The notes under the pieces: generated by a model
Told to the model about the DNA's origin: nothing
The model's input: the letters and a program-made list of their open reading frames with translations, nothing else
Database searches by the model: none
Assembly: GCA_020348185.1 (NCBI GenBank)
Contig: CP070743.1
Coordinates: forward strand, 2,429,613 to 2,436,698
From: Nitrospirota bacterium
Lineage (GTDB): Bacteria; Nitrospirota; Nitrospiria; Nitrospirales; UBA8639
Direction: 5' to 3'
DNA: 7,086 nucleotides
Shown: one piece after another, positions 1-5,263 of the stretch
Layout: each line of letters begins with the position of its first letter
How positions within the stretch are numbered: the stretch's first letter is position 1
Made by a program: the position numbers and the translations under genes

Positions 1-138
1 TTCAACATCAAACGCCTTTTGATGATCGGGACCAGATTCCTGAATAGTCCGATACGTCGGAATGGTCTCATAATGTTTATGAGACCATTCCTGCAGGCGA
101 CTTTTATAATCCCAATCCAGGGTCCCGGCTTGTGACCC
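1..138 (-). pseudogene. rnc: dsRNA-binding domain part of rnc, in frame after an internal stop (partial at window edge)
   Basis: Reading on past the TAA at 139-141 in the same frame gives 46 uninterrupted codons to the window edge. They begin with a short linker, then DYKSRLQEW (helix 1 of a dsRBD, from base 111 down) and PTYRTIQESGPDHQKAFDVE (strands 1-2, bases 60 to 1). The SGPDH-type motif is characteristic of the RNase III dsRBD. No ATG, GTG or TTG occurs in this frame inside the stretch, so independent translation from a usual start codon is unlikely. Only the first half of the domain is visible. A single base change at the first position of the TAA (to Gln, Lys or Glu) would restore a full-length RNase III. 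The cause may be a recent nonsense mutation, a consensus error, or a natural short form with readthrough; the sequence alone cannot decide. Confidence 0.8.
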
Positions 139-600
139 TTAGATGCCCTGTAACTCCGGTTGAAGAATTCGGAGAATAAAAGAACGGGCAACCTCAATAC
201 CACCATCCAGATACATTGCGGCGATGACGGCTTCAAGCGCATTCGCCAACAAGGACGTTTTCTCCCGTCCCTTGGTCTTCTCTTCTCCCCGCCCAAGCCG
301 CAACCACTCCCCCAGCTTGAGCCGTTGGGCCACCTGACCCAGGGAATGCCCACTCACTAACCGAGCTTTGACTTTGGAAAGCTCGCCTTCACGTGAAGCT
401 GGACACGCCGACGTGACATACTCACTGATCACGAAAGCCAATACGGCATCCCCAAGAAATTCTAACCGTTCATTATCACGCTGGCCTACCTCCTGTTTTC
501 CTTGAAGGTAGGATTTATGGGTGAGAGCCTCCTGAAGCAATTCCGGCTGTCGAAACGTATAGTCAAGGGCCAATTGAGCTTCATCGATCACAGATGCCAA
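139..600 (-). CDS. rnc: Ribonuclease III, catalytic domain only (truncated by in-frame TAA)
   Basis: Endoribonuclease III cleaves double-stranded RNA in rRNA precursor processing and mRNA turnover in the cytoplasm. The 153 residues form a complete RNase III catalytic domain. The signature NERLEFLGD lies at residues 43-51, with metal/catalytic acids E44, E47 and D51. The second acidic motif LLANALEA has N120 and E123, where E. coli has Asp and Glu; Asn at this place is, from memory, common in other phyla. Typical RNase III is about 220-250 residues with a C-terminal dsRNA-binding domain. Here the frame stops at TAA (139-141), and that domain follows in the same frame (see 1-138). The start is TTG at 598-600, because no ATG or GTG lies between it and the upstream in-frame stop (637-639). 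GGA sits only 3 nt before it, so the ribosome site is weak; GTG at codon 4 is an alternative. Identity is certain; whether the gene is functional is not. Confidence 0.9.
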   Translation of the reverse strand: MASVIDEAQLALDYTFRQPELLQEALTHKSYLQGKQEVGQRDNERLEFLGDAVLAFVISEYVTSACPASREGELSKVKARLVSGHSLGQVAQRLKLGEWLRLGRGEEKTKGREKTSLLANALEAVIAAMYLDGGIEVARSFILRILQPELQGI

Positions 601-658
601 TATTCCACATGATTTTTTAAAGCAAACCGCGTCCAGTTATGGCTAGAGAGAGTAGAGC

Positions 659-703
659 CTCTTTCCCTTTTAACCCGAAACAAGAAACCAGAAACTTCTT
701 TCG
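659..703 (-). repeat. Intergenic GAAACNN heptamer element, copy A (fabF-rnc gap)
   Basis: On the plus strand a pyrimidine-rich lead CTCTTTCCCTTTTAA is followed by GAAAC at 677-681, 684-688 and 691-695, each 7 bp apart, and ends with CTTTC at 698-702. On the coding (minus) strand this reads as repeated GTTTC units about 58 nt after the fabF stop and 58 nt before the rnc start. It aligns with copies B and C, and the distance from the first GAAAC to the final pyrimidine tract is the same as in copy B. Function unknown. Confidence 0.7.
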
Positions 704-760
704 TAAAGGTATTGTATTGTATCATGAATTTCCATTCTGCCGGGTTGGGATCCTCTACGG

Positions 761-2017
761 CTATGAAGCGTCATCCACACGCTTCAAGACCAGACACGCA
801 TTGACTCCGCCAAACCCAAAGGCATTAGAAATTGCAGCCTTGACCGATTTTTCCCTCGGCTTTGCTGGAATGTAGTCCAGATCACATTCAGGATCGGCAT
901 GGTCCAGGTTAATCGTTGGAGGCAATAGACCCTTATACAGGGCCAAGGTGGTAAAGACCGCTTCAATTCCTCCAGCTGCTCCTAGCAAATGGCCGGTCAT
1001 GGATTTGGTCGAGCTAATCGGGATGGAATAGGCTTGCTCCCCAAATACCTGTTTGATGACTGCTGTCTCAATTTTATCAGCAAACGTGGAAGTCGCATGG
1101 GCGTTGATATAGCCAATATCACTTTTCGCTACCTGCGCATCTTTGATCGCCTGTTCCATGCAGGTGATGGCCCCGCTTCCATCGTCGGGAGGTGCGGTGA
1201 TGTGGTACGCATCACTGTTCATCGCATACCCAGCGACTTCGGCATAGATTCTTGCTCCGCGTCGACGCGCATGTTCAAGTTCTTCTATAATTAATACCCC
1301 TGCACCTTCTCCAATGACAAACCCGTCACGATCTTTATCAAATGGACGACTGGCCCGTTCCGGTTCGTCATTGCGACGAGACAAGGCTTTCGCGGCCGCG
1401 AAACCTGCGATAGACGTGGAACAGATCGCCGCTTCTGCACCTCCAACGATCATGGCATCCGCTTCATTTCGCTGAATGATTCTGAGTCCGTCCCCTAGAC
1501 AGTGATTCCCTGTCGCACAGGCCGTGACCGCGCACGAATTCGGGCCCTTCGCTCCAAACCGAATGGCGATTTGCCCGGAAGCCAAATTGATGATGACCAT
1601 GGGAATAAAAAAGGGGCTGACCCGCTCAGGGCCACGCTCCATTAACACCTTGTGATAGTGTTCAATGGCCGGAAGTCCCCCAATACCCGCCCCCACATAC
1701 ACACCGATTCGGTCGGCATTCTCCGGCGTAATCTTCAGCTTGGCATCATCCATCGCCTCTTGGCTGGCTGCCACGGCCAAATGGATGAACGTATCCATTT
1801 TTTTTATGTCTTTTTTGGGGATGAAATCCCCGGGATTAAAGTCTTTGACTTCTCCTGCGATACGGACGGGATAGTTGCTTGCATCAAACCGCGTAATTGG
1901 ACCAATCCCCGATCGACCTTGGCATAATCCCTCCCACGTCTTCGTGACCCCAAGGCCAAGGGGAGTCATCGTCCCTAATCCCGTGATCACAATTCGTCGT
2001 TTGGCTACCTGATCCAT
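761..2017 (-). CDS. fabF: 3-oxoacyl-ACP synthase II (KAS II)
   Basis: Condenses malonyl-ACP with a growing acyl-ACP, the chain-extension step of fatty-acid synthesis. The protein is 418 residues from ATG at 2015-2017, close to the family's usual ~410-415. The N-terminal VVITGLG-like strand (RIVITGLGTMTPLG) starts at residue 8. The catalytic triad is C167 (in VTACATG), H307 (in NAHATST) and H343 (in KSMTGHLLGAAGG, with K338). The C-terminal gating loop NAFGFGGVN is intact. Reading can be pushed to TTG at 2024-2026, adding three residues; ATG with GGA four bases before it is preferred. The spacing between the two catalytic histidines is 36 residues against 37 in E. coli FabF (H303 to H340), because the TSTP-x-x-D loop is one residue shorter (TSTFAD). 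It follows acpP by 117 bp, a common pairing. The stop is TAG. Confidence 0.96.
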   Translation of the reverse strand: MDQVAKRRIVITGLGTMTPLGLGVTKTWEGLCQGRSGIGPITRFDASNYPVRIAGEVKDFNPGDFIPKKDIKKMDTFIHLAVAASQEAMDDAKLKITPENADRIGVYVGAGIGGLPAIEHYHKVLMERGPERVSPFFIPMVIINLASGQIAIRFGAKGPNSCAVTACATGNHCLGDGLRIIQRNEADAMIVGGAEAAICSTSIAGFAAAKALSRRNDEPERASRPFDKDRDGFVIGEGAGVLIIEELEHARRRGARIYAEVAGYAMNSDAYHITAPPDDGSGAITCMEQAIKDAQVAKSDIGYINAHATSTFADKIETAVIKQVFGEQAYSIPISSTKSMTGHLLGAAGGIEAVFTTLALYKGLLPPTINLDHADPECDLDYIPAKPREKSVKAAISNAFGFGGVNACLVLKRVDDAS

Positions 2018-2134
2018 CACATCCAACTAAGATACATCAAACAGGATGAAAATCATCGTTAATAAAATTTTACCATCTGGTCGATCCAAATGATCAACCA
2101 TTTGATGGGAACGATCAATCCGGGAGAGGAGGAT

Positions 2135-2365
2135 TCAGGCCCTCTCTTTGATAAAATCGATTGCCGCCCCAACGGTTTGAATTTTTTCCGCGTCTTCATC
2201 TGGAATTTCAATGTCAAACTCCTCTTCCAAGGCCATCACGAGTTCGACCGTATCCAGGGAGTCAGCGCCTAAGTCATCAACAAATTTTGCTTCCGGCACA
2301 ACATCATCTTCTTCGACACCAAGTTGTTCAGAAATAATTTTTTTTATCTTCTCTTCAACCTCCAT
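2135..2365 (-). CDS. acpP: Acyl carrier protein
   Basis: Small acidic four-helix carrier (76 residues) that holds acyl chains as thioesters on 4'-phosphopantetheine and presents them to the Fab enzymes and PlsX. The attachment site is S36 in the GADSLDTVEL motif, at the same number as in typical bacterial ACPs (counting Met). Helices 2 and 3 are strongly acidic (ELVMALEEEFDIEIPDEDAEK), as expected of the enzyme-docking face. The start is ATG at 2363-2365, and it has the best ribosome site in the window: AGGAGG (minus strand of 2374-2379), 8 nt before the ATG. This fits the high abundance of ACP. It lies between fabG and fabF, the classic location. Nothing is unusual in the protein. Confidence 0.98.
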   Translation of the reverse strand: MEVEEKIKKIISEQLGVEEDDVVPEAKFVDDLGADSLDTVELVMALEEEFDIEIPDEDAEKIQTVGAAIDFIKERA

Positions 2366-2442
2366 CAGTTCAGCCTCCTGTCTCAGGGTTGTCTTTAATA
2401 ATGGTCATTCGTGGATGGAAACGATTGAATGGGGGGCCTTTC

Positions 2443-3186
2443 CTATGCCATGTGCATTCCACCATTCACATGAAGCACTTGCCCGGTAATGTACCCCGCA
2501 CCCTCAGAAGCCAAAAAACACACCGCTTCTGCCACATCCGAGGGCAGGCCAAGTCGCCGGGACGGAATTTGATTCAACAGGGCTTCTTTCACCTCCTCTG
2601 AGAGTTTTCTCGTCATCTCGGTATCAATGAACCCAGGCGCAACCGCATTCACCGTCACCATGCGACCGGCATATTCCCGCGCGACGGTCTTGGTCAACCC
2701 AATCACCGCAGCTTTCGAGGCCGCGTAGTTCGCTTGTCCAATATTGCCAATCGCGCCAACGATCGAGGCAATATTGATGATCCGGCCATAGCGCTGCTTG
2801 CTCATGGAGGGGACCAGGGCTTTGATACAATGAAAAGTTCCAGTGAGATTCACCTTAAGAACCAAATCCCAATCTTCCGCCTTCATTCGCATCAACAGGC
2901 CATCCCGGGTAATTCCGGCATTATTCACTAATATATCAACATGTCCCCATTCTTTGAGAACAACATCGGTCATCGCCTTGACCTCATCCCAACTCGCCAC
3001 ATTGACTTTGTAAGGTCTGGCTTCTCGGCCGGTCTGTTGGACCAGCTCAACGGTCTCCTTGCATCGATCCACATCGAGATCAGCGACAACCAGATTCGCA
3101 CCATTTCGTGCCAAACGAGCGGCAATCTCCTGACCGATGCCCTGAGCCGCTCCCGTCACCACCGCCACTTTTCCCTCAAGTGTCAT
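2443..3186 (-). CDS. fabG: 3-oxoacyl-ACP reductase
   Basis: Short-chain dehydrogenase that reduces 3-ketoacyl-ACP to 3-hydroxyacyl-ACP. From ATG at 3184-3186 it is 247 residues, the usual FabG length. The Rossmann motif TGAAQGIG is at 11-18, NNAG at 88-91, and the catalytic tetrad is N113, S141, Y154 and K158 (YAASK). The C-terminus DVAEAVCFLASEGAGYITGQ plus a VNGG motif is standard for FabG. TTG at 3190-3192 could extend it by two residues, but ATG is better: AAAGG lies 6 nt upstream. The gap from the fabD stop is 12 bp, implying co-transcription. The residue ending the second strand is D36 (LVVADLD). In classical SDRs, Asp there contacts the adenine ribose and favours NADH, whereas many FabGs prefer NADPH. 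The cofactor choice is inference. Location in a fab cluster makes FabG much more likely than another SDR. Confidence 0.95.
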   Translation of the reverse strand: MTLEGKVAVVTGAAQGIGQEIAARLARNGANLVVADLDVDRCKETVELVQQTGREARPYKVNVASWDEVKAMTDVVLKEWGHVDILVNNAGITRDGLLMRMKAEDWDLVLKVNLTGTFHCIKALVPSMSKQRYGRIINIASIVGAIGNIGQANYAASKAAVIGLTKTVAREYAGRMVTVNAVAPGFIDTEMTRKLSEEVKEALLNQIPSRRLGLPSDVAEAVCFLASEGAGYITGQVLHVNGGMHMA

Positions 3187-3198
3187 CCTCAACCTTTC

Positions 3199-4140
3199 TT
3201 ATGAATTCGAAAGAGAGCCCTTCATGGCTTCGAAGGACTCCATATCAAACACGTTGAACGTCGTCGCCTCCGGAAGAATCCGTTTCACGAGGCCAGTCAG
3301 GACTTTTCCCGGACCAATCTCGATAAACACTGAGATCCCCATCTCTCTCATCTTTCGAATGCTGTGTTCCCACAATACCGACGACGGCAATTGTCGTACA
3401 AGAGACACACGCACATCACTGGACTGAAGAAGTGCGTGCGCTTGAGCATTGTTTATTAATGGTACCTTTAAATCAGACCAGGTGGCAGAATCAATATCTT
3501 TTTTTAACCGATCCGCTGCCGGTTGCATTAGGGGTGTATGAACGGGGACACTGACCGCAAGGGGAAGAATCTTCCTCACTCCCCGTTGTTTGAGAAGATC
3601 CGTCGCTTTTTCAACTGCTGCCTTTTCCCCGGCCACTACGACTTGTCCCGGACAGTTGAAGTTCGCAGGCGCAACAATTCCAGAGGATCCGGCCTCTTCA
3701 CAAGCCTGGCGAACATCTTGTTCCGTCGATCCTATAACGGCAACAACCAGTCCACTGCCCGGGACCACGGCGTCGGCCATATAGCGGCCTCGTTTTTGAA
3801 CTAGCTGAATCGCCTCATCCACGTTGAGACCTTGCGCTGCCACAACGGCCGTATATTCTCCAAGACTATGGCCCGCGACAGCTTGAGGTTGAAGGTTGGA
3901 GTGCTGAAACAATTGCAGCGCGCCCAGGCTCGTCACCAACAAGGCAGGTTGGGTATATTCCGTCAGATTGAGTTGGTCGGCTGGCCCATCAAAGCACAGA
4001 GTTGTCAGATCATACCCAAGAATTCTATTGGCTTTTTCATATAAAGCTCGCACTTTCGAATCGGCCTCATAAAGCGCTCGGCCCATTCCGACACTTTGCG
4101 ACCCTTGTCCTGGGAAAAGGTAACCTACGGAGTGATTCAT
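3199..4140 (-). CDS. fabD: Malonyl-CoA:ACP transacylase
   Basis: Transfers malonate from CoA to the ACP phosphopantetheine, supplying the extender unit for FabH and FabF. The protein is 313 residues, the standard length. It has FPGQGSQ (9-15), the nucleophile S92 in GHSLGEY (90-96), R117 (the malonate carboxylate clamp in E. coli FabD), GQVVVAG (165-171) and catalytic H201 in VPVHTPLM. The numbering of S92, R117 and H201 equals that of E. coli FabD. The start is ATG at 4138-4140, which gives the usual few residues before FPGQG. No Shine-Dalgarno sequence precedes it, and a promoter-like sequence ends almost at the start codon (see 4147-4177), so a leaderless mRNA is possible. The stop TAA is 12 bp before fabG. 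It probably heads a fabD-fabG-acpP-fabF transcript. Confidence 0.96.
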   Translation of the reverse strand: MNHSVGYLFPGQGSQSVGMGRALYEADSKVRALYEKANRILGYDLTTLCFDGPADQLNLTEYTQPALLVTSLGALQLFQHSNLQPQAVAGHSLGEYTAVVAAQGLNVDEAIQLVQKRGRYMADAVVPGSGLVVAVIGSTEQDVRQACEEAGSSGIVAPANFNCPGQVVVAGEKAAVEKATDLLKQRGVRKILPLAVSVPVHTPLMQPAADRLKKDIDSATWSDLKVPLINNAQAHALLQSSDVRVSLVRQLPSSVLWEHSIRKMREMGISVFIEIGPGKVLTGLVKRILPEATTFNVFDMESFEAMKGSLSNS

Positions 4141-4146
4141 GTCGTT

Positions 4147-4177
4147 AAGATATGAGAGAAATTGACAGGCTTGTCAA
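4147..4177 (-). promoter_or_regulatory. Candidate fabD promoter with overlapping inverted-repeat operator
   Basis: The minus strand shows a perfect -35 hexamer TTGACA (4172-4177). The best -10 candidates are TATCTT at 4147-4152 (4 of 6 matches, 19-bp spacer) or CATATC at 4149-4154 (3 of 6, 17-bp spacer). Either would place the transcription start within about 2 nt of the fabD ATG. The -35 is one arm of the inverted repeat TTGACAGGCTTGTCAA (4162-4177): 6-bp arms and a 4-bp centre. That is the size of a dimeric repressor operator. The regulator is unknown, and the -10 is weak. Confidence 0.45.
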
Positions 4178-4178
4178 G

Positions 4179-4200
4179 AAAAAAAATGGCATTACCCATT
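4179..4200 (-). terminator. Weak intrinsic terminator candidate after the enoyl reductase gene
   Basis: On the minus strand the stem AATGG / CCATT (5 bp, 6-nt loop GTAATG) is followed by a run of eight T (4179-4186). The stem has only two G-C pairs, so it is weak, although A-rich sequence upstream can pair further with the T run. It ends directly before the -35 of the candidate fabD promoter, which would separate the upstream and downstream transcripts. No other terminator is seen in the gap. Confidence 0.3.
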
Positions 4201-4266
4201 ATATTTTTAAATCTCGGGTGCTTGAACCGATAATGTTAGGCAAGCCCACTCTAAATCTTGATTCTA

Positions 4267-4310
4267 CTCTTCGCTTTTTAACTTGAAACCTGAAACTCGT
4301 AACTGTTTTC
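4267..4310 (-). repeat. Intergenic GAAACNN heptamer element, copy B (enoyl reductase-fabD gap)
   Basis: The plus strand shows CTCTTCGCTTTTTAA, then GAAAC at 4285-4289 and 4292-4296, a one-base variant GTAAC at 4299-4303, and TTTTC at 4306-4310. It begins 10 nt after the stop of the enoyl reductase gene in the direction of transcription, in the same orientation as copies A and C. The remainder of this 179-bp gap holds AT-rich sequence plus the terminator and promoter candidates. Confidence 0.7.
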
Positions 4311-4319
4311 ACAATCTAC

Positions 4320-5135
4320 TTAATCAACAATGAATTCTCCTCCATCTACACAGATCACATTTCCGGTCACCCATTGGGCTTTTGGATGGCTCAAAAGCCC
4401 AATCGCGTCCGCGACATCTTTGGGAGTGGTCAGACGGCCTGAAGGGTTTTTCCGTTGTGCCAAGTTTATCATTTCGTCGGAGCCCGGAATTTTCCGAAGC
4501 GCAGGAGTATCGGTGACCCCGGCCATAATGGCATTCACAGTGATCTCTAAGGGAGCCAGCTCCAAGGCTAATTGGCGGGTATGTGATTCCAACGCCGCCT
4601 TAGCCGCCGATACCGCACCATAAGTCCGCCATACCCGTGCTCCGCCCGCACTGGTCATGGAAAAAATTCGACTTCCCCGTCCGAGAAGTTGACGAGCGAC
4701 CAGATCCTGGCTCCAATACACCAGCGAATTCGCCATAACATCCAATGTCATGTCAACTTGAGACTTGGAAACAGCTTCGGCCTGGGAGTCGGCAATAAAG
4801 GGTTTGAGAGTCCCAAAGGCTAAGGAATGCAGAAAAACCCTAATAAAGACGGGCTTACCCGATTCCTTTCCTTTGGATTGAATCGTTTCTAGGATTTCCT
4901 GCCGCTTGTCATGATCAGCCGCATTGGCGTTAAAGAACATGGCTTGACGACCTAGACCTCGAATGTCGGTCACAATCCGTTCAACATTCGGCAGGGTCGT
5001 CTTCCGATCTAAATGCACCCCCAAAATATTCAGTCCGAGAGAGGCCAACTCCAAAGCCACCGCCTCTCCAAATCCACTCGAGGCTCCAAGGATAAGCGCC
5101 CATTCATTCTCAAACGTGGTTTTTACGTCTCCCAT
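4320..5135 (-). CDS. Probable enoyl-ACP reductase, FabL/FabI-like SDR
   Basis: Probably reduces trans-2-enoyl-ACP to acyl-ACP, the last step of each elongation cycle. The protein is 271 residues. The nucleotide-binding motif GASSGFG (17-23) is of the classical TGxxxGxG type, as in FabL. The active site has Y172 and K179 in YGAVSAAK: Tyr-x6-Lys, which marks FabI and FabL enoyl reductases, not the Tyr-x3-Lys of ketoreductases such as FabG. S159 and S162 lie 13 and 10 residues before the Tyr, as I recall for B. subtilis FabL, whereas FabI has a second Tyr at the latter place. HSLAFG (103-108) replaces the usual NNAG and resembles the HSIxFA segment of FabI. The C-terminus GNVICVDGGEFIVD is typical. 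The start is ATG with GAGGGG three bases upstream. Its place between fabH and fabD, with no other enoyl reductase in the window, supports the role. FabL versus a separate FabI-like subfamily is unresolved. Confidence 0.82.
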   Translation of the reverse strand: MGDVKTTFENEWALILGASSGFGEAVALELASLGLNILGVHLDRKTTLPNVERIVTDIRGLGRQAMFFNANAADHDKRQEILETIQSKGKESGKPVFIRVFLHSLAFGTLKPFIADSQAEAVSKSQVDMTLDVMANSLVYWSQDLVARQLLGRGSRIFSMTSAGGARVWRTYGAVSAAKAALESHTRQLALELAPLEITVNAIMAGVTDTPALRKIPGSDEMINLAQRKNPSGRLTTPKDVADAIGLLSHPKAQWVTGNVICVDGGEFIVD

Positions 5136-5183
5136 AATCCCCTCGTAATACTTAATTAATTTAACGCCATTTCAACGATTAAA

Positions 5184-5198
5184 CTTCAACCCTTGAAG
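5184..5198. promoter_or_regulatory. Small inverted repeat upstream of the enoyl reductase gene
   Basis: CTTCAA-CCC-TTGAAG is a perfect 6-bp inverted repeat with a 3-bp centre, 48 bp before the start codon at 5135. The sequence between it and the gene is AT-rich (TTAATTAATTTAA-like), as expected of a promoter, but I find no convincing -35/-10 pair. It may be an operator, or chance. It lacks a T run, so a terminator is unlikely. Confidence 0.25.
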
Positions 5199-5214
5199 AG
5201 AAATATCCTGCTAC

Positions 5215-5255
5215 CTCCCAACTTAAAAGTCGAAACCCGAAACTTGAAACTTTTC
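5215..5255 (-). repeat. Intergenic GAAACNN heptamer element, copy C (fabH-enoyl reductase gap)
   Basis: The plus strand shows CTCCCAACTTAAAAGTC, then GAAAC at 5232-5236, 5239-5243 and 5246-5250, and TTTTC at 5251-5255. The heptamer core is intact in all three units; the lead is less similar to copies A and B than they are to each other. It starts 9 nt after the fabH stop, in the same orientation as the others. Confidence 0.7.
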
Positions 5256-5263
5256 TATACCAC

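Noticed and set aside
136..141. Programmed recoding at the rnc stop (selenocysteine or pyrrolysine)
   Set aside because: The codon is TAA, which neither system uses. The genes fabD and the enoyl reductase in this window also end normally with TAA, so a reassigned code is unlikely.
139..600. A natural Mini-RNase III (MrnC), which lacks a dsRBD
   Set aside because: The signature and length fit the catalytic domain of ordinary RNase III, and an intact-looking dsRBD follows in frame.
700..735. TACAAT-like -10 sequences on the minus strand (ATACA repeated) as an rnc promoter
   Set aside because: No acceptable -35 hexamer at 16-18 bp upstream, so the match is too weak to report.
639..2026. Several open frames of 60-101 codons on the plus strand opposite fabF and its downstream gap
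   Set aside because: They lie antisense to or in other frames of clearly conserved genes, and their translations show no recognisable domain.
2087..2104. CAAATG-ATCAAC-CATTTG inverted repeat in the acpP-fabF gap as terminator or attenuator
   Set aside because: The stem is 6 bp with only two G-C pairs and has no T run. The gap otherwise shows nothing clear, and the two genes are expected to be co-transcribed.
4216..4248. GCTTG ... CAAGC imperfect hairpin in the enoyl reductase-fabD gap
   Set aside because: Only five continuous pairs around a 16-nt loop with no T tract; not better than chance.
659..5255. GAAAC units as CRISPR repeats, many of which end in GAAAC
   Set aside because: Units are spaced by only 2 bp, there are no 30-40 bp spacers, and no cas gene is present.
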